From: Brachionus manjavacas
Lineage: Eukaryota; Rotifera; Eurotatoria; Ploima; Brachionidae
Length of the DNA: 64,000 nt
Reading direction: 5' to 3'
Assembly: GCA_019054805.1 (NCBI GenBank)
Contig: JAHQIY010000013.1
Location: 1,302,001 to 1,366,000, forward strand
Of this stretch, positions 1-11,826 are shown piece after piece (position 1 is the first letter of the stretch; the number at the start of each line of letters is the position of its first letter). The notes beneath the pieces were generated by a model. It searched no databases and was not told where the DNA came from. It saw only the letters and a program-made list of their open reading frames with translations. The position numbers and the translations under genes were made by a program.

Positions 1-420
1 CGTATTTAATATATTTCCTTTATAACTTATTGAATTTTTTTTCATTTAAAATAAAGATCTATTAATTTTTTTTAAAATTCGATGCATATGAAAATTACTA
101 AATGCTGAAAAAAAAAATTTATTTTGCAGAAAATTAATATCAAATTAAATCTCATTATTCAAGCTTAAAACATTTTGTTCGTGATTAGCAGACTTGAAAA
201 ATTTGTACAATATTAACAATATTTGCTGCATTTAAAGATCTTGATTTTAACTTTGAAAAAAAAAAAGTTGGCATTTTTTTTGATCCTTTTTTAATTTAAT
301 TAGTTTGTAGCTAATATTTATTACTTAAAAAATATTTCATAAATTAGAAAACTTTTGGTTCAAAATTATTATATTTGTTTTTTTTTAATGAGTGATATAA
401 TTAAAGAAGAATGTATTAGA
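1..420. other. Intronic sequence, no exon seen
   Basis: This is AT-rich sequence inside the second intron of the SLC7-type gene. No conserved exon, RNA or repeat is recognised on either strand. Confidence 0.5.
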
Positions 421-428
421 AATTTTAC

Positions 429-697
429 CAGCAATAAAGGTAGCTAATCCGGCAATTATAAAGGAAATAACGATCGACGGCCCTGAATATTTGGCAATTA
501 CTTCACCAGCCAAAACATAAATTCCATTTCCCAAAGTACAGGAAATTCCTATCAAAATAATACTTAAGGATTTTTAATTCAATGTAAAAATTACCCAGTG
601 CTGTGATATCTAGGAGACTCAAAACTCGTGAAAGATTGGTTTGAAGTATATTTTGGGCATTGTATTTTTTTTTCCTAGTGAGAAAATTCCAGTTCAT
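429..697 (-). CDS. SLC7 cationic amino-acid transporter (CAT type), 5' exons only
   Basis: This is the N-terminal part of a plasma-membrane carrier for cationic amino acids of the CAT group (SLC7A1-4). Exon 1 (697..595) starts with MNWNFL, contains a basic stretch and ends in LSLLDITALG. A GT-AG intron (594..549) follows. Exon 2 (548..429) gives CTLGNGIYVLAGEV and GPSIVISFIIAGLATFIAG. Joined in phase, the two exons reproduce the CAT signature around TM1-TM2: the ALG..TLG.G.YVLAGEV block, then the AGP.IVISF helix. The next donor (GTAAAATT) is at 428. No further exon is visible down to base 1, so intron 2 exceeds 428 nt and the rest of the gene lies outside the window. The family call is firm; which CAT paralog it is cannot be decided. 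Confidence 0.85.
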
Positions 698-2620
698 TAT
701 TTGAAATTAACTAGTTCAAGATAGTGTTTCTATTAAAAAAAATTTAGACATCAAACTATATAATAAATACAATTACCTTTGAAGACTCGCTGACATTTAT
801 CTACTATTTAAAAACTAAGCTAATAAATGCTAAAAACTTTAGATATAACTGATCGTCAAGATATTTTTTAATTTTCTAAATAATAAAAGGTTTTTCTAGA
901 ATTTAAAATAATTCATATATACTATATTTTTTGTCATAAATTAGAAATATATTGAATCTAAGAGCCTTTTAAATTATCTTTATTTTATAAATAAAGATAA
1001 TTTAATCATAAAATAAATAGACAAGTTATTTTTTGCTTATTTGTAATTTTGTTTAATTTAAAAGTAAAAATAAATTTTGAAAATTATTTTTTTTGATATT
1101 TACTTTAGGAAAATTAAATAAAAATCGTGAATTTTTTTTTTGAAGCTTTAATGTTCCAATACTTTTAAAAATAATAATTCTTAATTAGTTTACGAAAAAA
1201 ATCGACTATGATTTTAAATTTTCTCCTTTCACAAGTAGATTTCTTTTTAAAAAAATTATGTATTCTAATCCGACTTGAGTAACTTTCATTACACAAAACA
1301 TCATTAGACTTTGAAGCTGAAAATTCAACCATGCAGCGGTACAAACTTGTCTTTGGCAAGATAAATAGAAGATTTTTTGTCAAAAAGAAGAAACTAAGAG
1401 TTATCAATTAAAAAATTTAATTATAAAATCGGAAGCTAAATTTTGTAACACGCTTAAAAAAATCCAAACAAGTCTTATAAAAATCAAAGTCAAAACTTGA
1501 ATTTTTTTTTAAAGAAATATTTTTTTTAAATAAATTAAAATGACTTTTTGAATAAGAAATGATTGCAGCAAATACTGAATACAAAAAGTATTATATGAAA
1601 AAACATCATAAAATCAAAAAATTAAAAAAAAAAAGACACAAAGAATTCATTTTTTTGAATAAATTTTGAAAATTTTTTCTATTATTAAAAATTTTCTAAT
1701 GTTTAAAAAATCATACAAAGTGGTCATTGACAAAAGATCACTAAATAATAATCAATTTGAAAATTTGATTTTAATTATGTTGGTATAAGAGAAAATTTTT
1801 TTAAAACTATACAAAAAAAATAAGACTTTTTTACTTTTTTTTTACGATTTTTACAATCAATCATTCTAGAAAAATTGTTAATTGCTAATTTTCTTAGGTT
1901 TTTTTTAAAAATCATCAAAGTTTTTGACGTTTTCGTTTTTACAACGTTAAATATTGAAATTTTATTTTACTTTACTTGAAATATGGTAAATTTATGATAT
2001 TTTACTTTTCTAAATTTACCAAAATTTATCATATTTCAATTAAAAAAAGGTAAAATACAAAAAGCAGAACACCACTGTGGTTAAATTACAAAATTTTACT
2101 TAATAATTGGTAAATTGCAAAGATCATATTATAATTAACTTTGAAATCATCCTTTAATTAATATTTTATTGATAAATACAGTATATAATACTTGGAATCA
2201 GCTTCGATGCAATATAAAAAATAAAAGAATCAAACGATTATACAAAAGAAAAAAACTCTTAAAAAAAAATACACTTTTGAAGAGCATATTTTTTTTTCCA
2301 TTAACTTAACAAATAATATTTTGTATTTGAGAAATAATTAAGATATTGTCATGTTTATTATTTTAGATTTTAATTTTAATTTTATCAGGGATCATCAAAA
2401 TTATGCATTTAAAATTTTAAACTAAATTAAATTTAGATTCATGAATTTATAATTATAATTTTGAGGTAGAATAAATACAAAGCAAGCAGAAAGAGTGTTA
2501 AAAGTCCAGAATAATTCTTGTTTAAATTGAAATTAGATATTCTCTGGCAAAAAAAGAGCTTTAATGTTTTGAATATTGTGCGGTTACCATTTCAAATGAA
2601 ACAAATCGTTGTGATTTATT
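698..2620. other. Intergenic region between divergent SLC7-like and TXNDC11-like genes
   Basis: This contains no supportable gene. At about 1970-2110 there is a palindromic stretch rich in GGTAAATTT/AAATTTACC words that resembles sequence near 20395-20440. Both genes are transcribed outward, so their promoters must lie here. No clear TATA box or other element stands out against the AT-rich background. Confidence 0.5.
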
Positions 2621-5293
2621 ATGCAACTTTATGAATCTAATAATTTAATAAATAAAAAAATTGACCACGCATTAGCTTCAAACAATTCCTTTACAATTCT
2701 AAAAGAAACACAAATCAGAAAAAAAGGCAGAAATTTATTTGAAAAAATGATTTCTAACATGATAATCTGTTTTATTTTATTGATTGTTGTCTATTTTGCT
2801 TTTTCATTACAAATCAGGTAGTTTAAAACTTAGTTGGGTAAACCGATTTTAATCATTATATCTTTTAAGAGATCCAACTAGGAAGGAAACAATTTATAAG
2901 CCAAAAAAATCAATTTTCAACAATTCAATATTTTGTCCAAATAAAGATGCATATTTTTATGATTATCCAAATGGAGATATGTTCGAAATTTACCATTTGA
3001 TAGAAACCTCTCAGTTTAATTTTATTTTCTTATATGCAGACTGGGATGCAAGAAGTATTCACTATGCCGATCTTTTCTTAAAACTTGTTTGTGATTTTCA
3101 CAATGAGGTGATCATTATTTTTCAATGTAAAAGAAAATTTTCTACTAATCTTTTAAATTTCAAGATCACTTTTTATTCAATAAATTGCTTTTATGGTCAG
3201 TGCAAAGCTCACTTTAATTTGATCAAATACCCTCAAATACTGATCAACATAAAAAACGCGGGCTCGTTTGCATACAAAAATCCCTTCGATCATAAATATA
3301 TGACTCAATATTTGAAAACAGTATTGAGACCCTTGCGAAAACTTGACAACATTGAGGAGTTTTTTGACGTTTTAAACACCCAAAATGTAAGGAATTTAAA
3401 CTAATAATAAATATTAGATTCTAAATTTTTAAATTTAAAAGGCTGTTCTAATAGGGAACTTTGATTTTTCAAATCATAAGGGAACGAAATCGTACGAAAA
3501 TTTCTACAAATCTTCTTTGGATCATCTAGCATCCAGTAAGTAGTTTTAATCAGTAAGCAAAATAAAAAATTTATTTTTTTCAAACAAGATCATGAATATT
3601 CGATGGGGTACGGAATAGTCTTGAATAAAACACTTTTTAATCAAATTCAAAAAATAGCTGCTTCAAATCATACCGAAATAATGCTTTTTACAAAGCTAGG
3701 ATTTCAAAATGTAAAAGTATTTTTAATTAAAGTTTAGTTTTTAAAATTTTTACAACTGTTTAGAGTTTGAGCTCTATTACAAATATGAAACCAGAAAACT
3801 TGACTCGATGGGTTAAGGAAAATTTGATGTCTGTGAGTTATTTTTATGAAATAATTTAAACAAATTTAAGTTAAAAATAACAAGGCACATCAATTTGACA
3901 AGTGGTTTTATCCAGATATCAACAAAATGTCAAATGAAAAAAATAAACTTCTAATGTTCATAGGCCGTGAGAGTCATAATGGATATTGGGTGAATGAGCA
4001 GTTTTATTCTATTGTAATCGTTTTTGTTTTTTTTTAATTAGAATATTAATTAAATATTTTTTAAGATAAATTATTATGTAGCTAAAGCAACTCAAGCCTG
4101 TCTTAATTTAATTGGAAATAATTTTTTTCTAAACCAATACTTAGATTACCTCGAATTTCAAATTATTAGAAAGCAGTCCAAAAATTCGAATCCAATTGTG
4201 GCATTTTCAGAATTTCAAGACTTGCCAAAGAGTTCGATTTGTACATTCCAAGAAAATACTGAAATTTTATTTATTGACAAGAACTTATACAAAAATTATG
4301 CTGCTAATCTAATGGGCTATGATTTTGAAAATTCTAAATTTCCAAAAGCAATCTTGATAAATGTTAAAGTATTGTTTACTTCTTTTTAAAAAAAAAAGTG
4401 ACAATAAAATACATTTTTTTTTTAGAATCAAACTATCTTTCAAATGGAAAAGGATCTGAACTTATTTAATATTCGTAAATTTTTCAACGCTTTTCAATGA
4501 TTTTATTTTACTAATTTAAATCAAGATAAGTTTATGGATGATCCAGAAAATTTTTTCAAAAAAAGATTAATTAAAACAAAACATATTGCGAACAAAAAAC
4601 GAACTCAATTAGAAAATTTTGTTGAAATAAATTCAAAGCAGCTGAAAGAAGTCATCAATAATCATGAGTTTAAGAATAAAGTAAATTGATTAGAGGCTGC
4701 ATTGTGCAAAATTTTAACTTTTTTTCTACTTTAGGATGTTTTAGTTTTTTATTTTAATAATCATTGTGGATTTTGTCGCATAGCCAACTTTAAATTAATT
4801 AATCTAGCATACAAATTTTTTAAAAATTGCAAATCACTTGTTTTTTTAAAGTAAATATATTTTATGTTTTTTTTGTTTCTTTTATTAATTTTATTTTAGA
4901 ATTGATACGGATTTGAATGACATGGACTGGGATTTGTTATCAAATCGAGTTCCAATTCTGTTGTTTATGCCAATGTCTTTATCAGGCTACAGGGAAACGT
5001 TTATGTATGATTTGAAAAACGATATGAGCGAAAATCAACTGTTAAGATTTATAATTCAAGAAGCCAAAAATCCTGATACAATTTTGCATCTGATGTCACT
5101 TGGGAAAAAAGACAAATTAGAGAAAATCGTTTCAAATAGAATCGAAAATATTGAATCAAATTTAAAAAAGATGAAAAAGAGCTATGCATATATTAATCAA
5201 AGTACGGCTTACAATACTTTTAATGAAATTTTTTATGAAAATTTTAATAGAGTATGTCTTTATCAAATAAATTTGCTTAAAAACATCATTTAA
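2621..5293 (+). CDS. TXNDC11: TXNDC11-like thioredoxin-domain ER membrane protein, 10 exons
   Basis: This is a probable ER thioredoxin-like protein; in vertebrates TXNDC11 binds dual oxidases. My exons are 2621-2817, 2870-3386, 3442-3535, 3589-3710, 3764-3832, 3885-4013, 4066-4368, 4426-4680, 4735-4850 and 4900-5293, all joined in phase (about 731 residues). Exon 1 holds a cytosolic N-terminus and one membrane segment (MIICFILLIVVYFAFS). Exon 2 carries a degenerate thioredoxin fold (FLYADWDARS) and INCFYGQCK, a TXNDC11 hallmark. Exon 9 has the redox motif CGFC at 4765-4776, and exon 10 has RVPILLFMP, matching the family's last thioredoxin fold. Introns are 49-57 nt. An in-frame TGA at 4498-4500 in exon 8 must be removed by a further 51-nt intron (4475-4525, GTAAAT...CAAG) or is a real break. 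The family assignment is good; the exon 8 model is uncertain. Confidence 0.82.
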
Positions 5294-5500
5294 AATATTT
5301 TCAACCGAATTTAATTGAATAAATTAATAAATTACAAATCTACAAGTTCTTTTATTTTAACGCTCACATATATCGTGGTCTCTTTTTATTTTTTTATTTC
5401 AATTCTAAAATGGATATAAATTGATAAATAATTTTTTAGCTTGAAATAAGTAGTTGTTTAATAATATTTTATTTATTTATTAAAAGTATATATGAGGAAA
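5294..5500. other. 3' flank of TXNDC11-like gene
   Basis: AATAAA-type signals occur in the GAATAAATTAATAAATT stretch just downstream of the stop codon, at about 5315-5330. Nothing else is recognised. Confidence 0.5.
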
Positions 5501-5884
5501 GCACCCCAGATTCGTTCGAATAGCTTTCACTTTCCGTTATACCGAATTTTGAGCAAGATTAAGCACATTGACTGTGAATAATTGTTAATAAGAACATTGA
5601 CAGTCTTTATGTGAGATGACTGAAAGGGTCTTAGGGAGATATCAATTTTTTGTCTAGGACTGATTGATGAGTTGTTATCAGATCTTGCTTGGATTTTTTG
5701 ATAAAATATTTATCAAAAAGCCTAATGGATCTTCCTTCGATGGTTTCTAATTTATGAGTTTTATGAATCGTATTAATTGAAGTTTTAATCTGAAAGTGTT
5801 TGAATATTTAAAAAAAAATTTTTGAATTTTTTGCAGAAATGCTTTGATTTTTCCTTTACTTGAGTAAATTATAACAAAAATTAA

Positions 5885-6870
5885 ATTAAATTATTTATTT
5901 ATTTGTTTATCGGTACCGAGCTAATGCTACTTCAGAATTGAAAAAAAATTTCTAACTAAGTTAAATAAGATAAAGTAAAATAAAAAAATAAGTAAAAATT
6001 AAAAACGGTATGTTAATAAACTTGAGGTAAGACATGTTTAAATATTTGATAGTTCAGGGAAAAAAGAAGAAATTGCTAGGGAGCAATTACACAATGGAAT
6101 TGTATATTCTATAAATCTTGATTCAAAACCCGCTTTATATCCTTCAACCAGCTTGACATCCAATGGAACAGAATGACTCAATCCTGCCCTGACATAACTC
6201 CACTCAACTCAAAAGTCAAATTGAGAATGTAAGTAGTTTAAGTTTATTGAAAGCCTCTTGGTGTAATATTGGAGGGGCTATCATATTTCAGCTTCAAAAA
6301 AGATCGAACTGCTGAATTTTAATTTCCTTTTGTTTTTGGTTTTAGACCCTATTTTGTATTTGAGAGATATCTTATTAAGCTTAGCCTTGAACTACAGCGC
6401 TTTTTTAATTTATCCACCATTGGACTAAATGTAAGTTTCGAGTCTAATATGTTTCCTAAGAATATGACTTTTGTTCTTTATTTAATTGCTATCATTAATT
6501 TTAAGGTCAAGATTGATTTTAACTTTAGTTTTTTTCTCAAAGATCATGTAACATGACTTTTCAATAGAAATTTTGATATTCCATCTGAAAAGCCATATTT
6601 CAACTTCTTTTTGATACTTATTAATCACTTTTTCAAGGTTTCCTATTTTTTTAAAAATAAATAAAAGTAGCTAAATCATCTGCAAGAAGAAGAGAGTATT
6701 GGCTCTTTGCTTTATTTTTTTGTTGATATGTCATTCATGAAAACGCTAAAAAGAAGTGGACTAATTACTGACCCTTGTGGAACTCATGCTTTAAAAGGGT
6801 AATGATCACTTAGATGACCATTTATATTTACTTTAAAAGATCTTAAATGCAGAAACGATCTTATCCAACA
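5885..6870 (-). mobile_element. Family-1 LINE (TTTATTTA-tailed), degenerate 3' part
   Basis: The left end has the family's 3' signature in reverse (simple TTTATTTATTTG tail, then CGGTACCGAGCTAATGCT). Next comes the conserved 3'-UTR block with GCAATTACACAATGGA, then decayed reverse-transcriptase sequence up to about 6870. It is clearly related to the ORF-bearing copy at 15395-16620 but carries many substitutions and indels. Confidence 0.65.
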
Positions 6871-6989
6871 GATAAATGATGGTCGAATTAAAGTTTTGTA
6901 CAGAGTTAAATTTAGTTTGGTTGAGTTTAACCACTTGAGGTTTTTATTTGTCTAATAAGATTCATTTCTGATCTTTTGATTTCTTTGAA

Positions 6990-7390
6990 ACTTGCTTGTA
7001 TACTTAGGCGGTCGGGTAGTTAGCCCTACGCGCTTGCAGAAGAGCCTTTGGTCTTGATGATACTTTTCAATCGCAAACTTCCCATTTTCAACTTTTTTTA
7101 CTTCGAATTCCTCCAGGAGGGTTCGAGCCATCGACCTTTTGCTTACTTCACTTTTTTTTAAGCGGCTGAAAGAAACACGGATACCAAAAAGAGCCCTTCA
7201 ATGAACACCTCAAGGGCGACGTAAGGTAGGGTGACCAGCAGTAACATGGAGGTCAACCATCACAAAAGAGCTCATCGTAATGGGAATGACATGGGGAGAA
7301 GCAAGGGTAAAGACAAAAGATCGACTTGAGTGGAAATCAAAATTAATGACCCTATGCTCCACAAGGAGTGAATAAGGAAAAAAAAATAAT
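6990..7390 (+). mobile_element. tRNA-like SINE candidate
   Basis: This block is noticeably more GC-rich than its surroundings. It starts with GCGGTCGGGTAGTTAGCCC, which resembles a tRNA 5' half with an A box. About 110 bp on it has GGAGGGTTCGAGCCATC, close to the pol III B-box consensus GGTTCGANTCC. It then has a non-tRNA body and an A-rich end near 7380. That is the layout of a tRNA-derived SINE. There is only one copy in this window, so the ends and the family status are inferred. Confidence 0.45.
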
Positions 7391-7944
7391 TTTAATTTGG
7401 CGACTGGTTTACTTTCTATGTGTTCGATATGTGTTAAACATCAAACATGGTATTTTTTCCTTTGTGCATCAGTTGTGAATATGGTGTAGCAAGTCTTGGG
7501 TCTGTTATTTTTTAAATCCCATATGAAACAGAACTCCTGAATTTTGTCGATGTTGGAGAGAATCATCGATTTTTTTGATGGATAGACAAGATATTCAGAT
7601 GCAAAGATCGTCTGCGAAGAGTGCTGTTATAATCTTTTCAGGTAGTTCGTTGATTAAGTCGCTAAAGAAAAGGATGTAAATTGTTGGAGATAAACAGCTG
7701 CCTTGTGGCATTCCACAGTTAATTTGTTTAGTGCTTGATTTAGATATGTTGACGAATACCCAAAAAGTGCTGTCCTTCAAAAAACTGCTGATCTAATTGA
7801 GAAAAACTGGGCTGATATTTATTTCTTTAAGCTTTTTTAAAATAAATGAGTGAAAGGCTTTTTTTTTTAAGTCAAAGAAGACTGCTCATGTCAACTTCTT
7901 CATATTTAAACCACTGCAGTGCTTTGAATCAATCCATTTTTGAA

Positions 7945-8335
7945 GCTGAAATATGATACTCTTTCGAATATTATGCCACCAAGAGGCTTTCAATAAATTT
8001 TAAATACCAACAGTCTCAAATCAACTTTTGAATTGAGTGAGAGATATGTAAGGGCAGAACTGAGTCATTCTATTCTATTAGTCGTCAGACTAGTGGAAGA
8101 ATATAGTGAAGGTTTTGAATCAAGATTTATAGAATATCCAACTCCAATTGCTTACTAACAATTTCTTCTTTTGTTCTTGAACATGTCTAAGCTCTAACTA
8201 ATTCAACTTAACGTTTTTAATTTTCTTTTTATTTTATTTATCGTATTTAACTTTATTTTTATTTTTTTTTTGCTATTAATTTTTATTCTGAAGGAACATT
8301 AGCTCGGTACAGATTTACAAATAAATAAAAAAAAA
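7945..8335 (+). mobile_element. Family-1 LINE 3' end fragment
   Basis: This is a plus-oriented 3' end. It begins in degenerate sequence equivalent to the end of the reverse-transcriptase ORF (ATGATACTC...), continues through the conserved 3' UTR, and ends in CTGAAGGAACATTAGCTCGG followed by an AAATAAATAAA tail. It is strongly 5'-truncated. Confidence 0.6.
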
Positions 8336-8521
8336 TCTTGAATAAGTCTAAAAATGTGTTCCGCTATCCCCAAAAAGATCACAAGTATTAGTTACACTAA
8401 AGTGACCTGAAAAAATGAGCGTCTAGTTAATGTTAAAATCAATTTATAGTCATTTGTTCAGCGACAATGCTTTGGGAACTTGTTCCACTCTTTCGCTACA
8501 CAATACATGAAAAATTTCAAT

Positions 8522-8791
8522 TACCGTATTTCCTCAAATAGAAGAAAGTTCGGTCATCAAAGGATTTCTTCTATTCGAAAATTTTTCCCTCCCAAAATGT
8601 GACTCAATTAAAAGAAATTAATAGCTATTTTTTTCTTCTATTATAAACTAGAAAAATGCATGTTTTACATGGGAGATGATTCATAAATTTTCTTTTAAAC
8701 AAGACACATATTCTCTAGAAAAATAACTCAAATAAAGGAAAATTTTTGACTGAAATACAAGCAAGTTACTTCTATTTGAGGAAATACGGTA
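8522..8791. mobile_element. MITE with perfect 23-bp terminal inverted repeats
   Basis: Positions 8522-8544 and 8769-8791 are exact inverted repeats starting TACCGTATTTCCTC. The outer TA on each side fits a Tc1/mariner-type TA target duplication. The interior has no transposase ORF, so this is a non-autonomous element. A lone end-like match (AAATGAGGAAATGCGGTAT) near 28465 may be a decayed relative. Confidence 0.75.
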
Positions 8792-8799
8792 CGTGTCGC

Positions 8800-11735
8800 A
8801 GTTTCTGACAAACTGTTCTTCACAACCATAACACTGATTTGTTGATCCATGATGTTTCAATATTTTAGTCAAAGAGTAAAGTCACCCAAGCTTATCAGAG
8901 AAATTTCACATCTTATTCCTTTTTCTTCAAGCGTGGTGAGTTTGACTTGGTAAGTTGTAAATTGGAAAACACTAAATAATATTATTTTTTTAATTATTAT
9001 TTGATAAAGTCGGTTCTAAGTTCTAAGATTAGTTTGTACAATTTGGATACAGAAGCCTGGAGCCTAAAATTCAATTTATTTTTCAATATTTACAATAAAG
9101 GTTATCGACCATTTTAGAAGAACTCATTAATTTTGTTCGAAGCTAAAGCAGAGCTTTTGAGAAATTTAATTAATAAAATATTTGTTCGCGAAAAGATAAT
9201 AAATTAAATCTCTCACAAAAATTCTTCATGTGCAGTTAGTAAGGAAAGGATGAAATGAACAGCCCTTTTTTGTTTCTTGTGATCAAAATATTTTTTTGAT
9301 TTTTTTTTCAATCTTTTAAGCAAGTGATGCCTGAAACGAAAAATATTTTTGTTTAATTAGTCCCGAGAAAACGTCTATCAAATTAAATATTTAATCAAGC
9401 GTAGGCACATGTTGTATTTACTTTTAAATAGCTCGGATATTAATTGCGATTTCAAATGTCCAAATTGAAGTCTAACGGAAATCCAATACAAACCATCCAA
9501 TAATCGATATATCGATTTTTTTATAAGGCCACTCATTTTCAATTCTAAAACCCACTCACATTTAAATCAGTGACCTTGGATTTGAATTGAAATTTTAGAT
9601 AAGTATGCTTTATCTCATCATTTGTTTGCTGGTCATAAAATTTGTCTGTAAAGATAAATAAATTCGATTTTTTAATTAGTTTGAACATTGCTCTAATTGA
9701 ATCTGGCGCATTAATCAAACCGGACTTGTCACTTTTTCAAATTAAGACTAGGACTTTATTTCAATTATGCTAAGGGAAAATTTCGAACAAGAAATTGGGT
9801 CAGCATATTCATTGAAGTAATGGCTGGATTTTGAAAAATTTTGATATCAATGATTCTAAAGGCTTCAATATTAAATTGAATTAATTTTTTTTCTTATAAC
9901 TGGATAGGTTTTTTTCTATGGTAAAAATAGATTCGAATAGCTTAAGCAAAAATAAGCTTATTTGGGTCGATTTTTTGTGTTGTGAAAGAATTCCAAAGAA
10001 ACTAAGTAACTTATCTCAAGCCAATTCGAGTAAATCTTCACGACCTGGTTTTTAGGTCAAATTTTAAATGAGACATGAATGCGTTTTACTTAATTTATTT
10101 AATGATTAATTTTTTCCAAGATTATTCATTCTGAAATCTACGAATCTCAAGGCACAAAAGCAGATGTTGGAGAGCATTTTTAAACAGCTCATTTCTCTCG
10201 AAATTCATCTAACATCATGCATGATATCTCGCTAGTTGTTAAAAAAAAAAACATTTAATTAGAAACATTAATAACTCGTGAAAGCAAACGGCTTATTTTC
10301 TTATTCCCACAGAAATCATTTTTATCTTTTGTTACTTACCTTCAAACGTTTTCTAGATTGTAATTTTATAGTTTAATTAAAATTCGAATGCAAGCTTAAT
10401 TAAAAATTTTATCGCTTTTTTTGTAAACCTTCACTAATATTTCTATTTGCTCCATTCGTTTATTTATTTATTAGCTTAGCATAAATTTTATTACACTTTT
10501 GATCGAATACATTTGGTGAACTCAATATAAAATGAAACATCTGATGCATATTAGCTAGCTCAATTTCTATCAGCCTAGGTCAATGTTTTAACAATCTTTT
10601 TTTCAAATAGGTTATATCAGATCATTTTTCTGATATTAATCTTTTGGTTTTATTTCTATCGAGACCTAGACCGATTTAAACAGGAAAGATCAAACAAAAC
10701 TTTAATTTTATTTATTTATTTCTGCCAATCCTGTCGACATAGTAAAATTATAAAATGGAAAAGAAAAATTAGAAATTGTTTTCTTTTAAATTATTTTGTT
10801 AATTTAAATTCGAATAAAGGAAATAAAGAAATTGTTCATTAAAGAAATTTAATTTTTGCATAATATGAAAAATTTTAATTAATTACTCATTTAAACTTAC
10901 AAAAAATTGTAACTGTTTTTTTTCCTGTGATTTTTAGAATGCCTTTATAAGGAGGTTGAGAATTGTTTTTCCATGTTAATCATTGTTATTTATCATTGCA
11001 AAAAATGTATGATTTGATTGACTCACTTATTCTTGGCCATTATTTTTTTTTCATCATCTATTTATTTTCCCAATTTCTAGTTTATCCTTGGTTTTTAAGA
11101 TTTCTTTTATTTCATTTAGAAATTTATTGTCGTCGAGTTCTTTATTCTCAATCAATTTCAGGAGTCCAAACATGTAGTCGTGTAAAATTTTAATTTTATC
11201 AATGAATTAGCAATTCTTTCTTCAATAAAAGAAAATGGTTAAAAAGGTCATAGAATAAGAAAGGAAGTTATTATAATTTAATTTTAATATTCATGCATTA
11301 ATGTAGAGTATTTACCAAAAAAAGGTTTTAAAAGTTCTTTCTACAAAAAGTTTTTCTATGGTTTTCTATAGATGTTTTGTGTATTTTAATTGATCATGTG
11401 CTCTGAACAAGCTCTTTATAGAACATTGTTTAAAAATTCTCAGTCAGTTATAAATAATTCATAAAGACTAAGAAAAAAATTAAAAAAAGAAGTTTTATAG
11501 TTTTTTATTTACGAAAATCAATCATTAACATAACTGAACTTTTGAATTTCCTGATTAAGTCAGACTAATAATGAAATAGCAATGATATTAAGCTAGAGTT
11601 TTACATAAAACTGTAGAGGCCAATTTCAAATATTTTCACCTTTTATACTCTCTGAATTATGTATATTATTTTTTTTTCAGTTACTTTCAATTTTTAAAAA
11701 ACTAAAAACTCTATTTTATTTTTAACATTTTTTTT
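8800..11735. other. Gene-free AT-rich stretch
   Basis: I see no supportable gene. A weak minus-strand stretch at about 11056-11175 reads as an amphipathic peptide (HDYMFGLLKLIENKELDD...). It is only about 40 codons long, has an upstream stop and no clear splice sites, so it is not called. Confidence 0.45.
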
Positions 11736-11739
11736 TTGC

Positions 11740-11826
11740 AATAATTGGGTTTAAACGAAGTCGTAAGCCATTCGGACAAACCTGGGGATCACCCCCTAAT
11801 TATATATTTAAAAAAAAAAAAAAAAG
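11740..11826 (+). mobile_element. Relic 3' end of a Jockey-like LINE
   Basis: This short stretch contains CCTGGGGATCACCCCCTAAT followed by TATATATTT and a run of A. The 3' terminus of the intact LINE at 48970-49021 has the same arrangement (CCTGGGGCCTCGGCCCAAAT, TATATTTT, then A). Both can fold a small GGGG/CCCC hairpin directly before the tail. No coding part remains. Confidence 0.5.

Larger units (their letters stand above)
5500..7980 (-). mobile_element. Jockey-like LINE relic, interrupted by later insertions
   Basis: Two minus-strand pieces belong to one decayed non-LTR element related to the one at 44480-49021. The segment about 7400-7980 translates to reverse transcriptase: CGMPQGSCLSPT, then the catalytic FADD box (7595-7780), preceded by an FFDLKK-like block near 7870. 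The segment about 5500-5880 translates to a C-terminal stretch (GRSIRLFDKYFIKKSKQDLI) resembling the end of the intact element's ORF2. The two are separated by a family-1 LINE fragment (5885-6870) and a SINE-like block (about 6990-7390), so those are younger. Stops and frameshifts throughout make it dead. Confidence 0.6.

Noticed and set aside
503-560. C-terminal part of the 64-codon ORF at 503-697 (NFYIELKILKYYF...)
   Set aside because: This is intron read-through. Splicing 595 to 548 gives the conserved transporter sequence instead.
1165-1407. 80-codon minus-strand ORF
   Set aside because: It is composed of hydrophobic and lysine-rich low-complexity sequence typical of AT-rich DNA. No splice-linked neighbour or motif is present.
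10963-11193. 76-codon plus-strand ORF, and a 40-codon minus-strand peptide across the same bases
   Set aside because: No domain, no plausible exon borders, and upstream stops.
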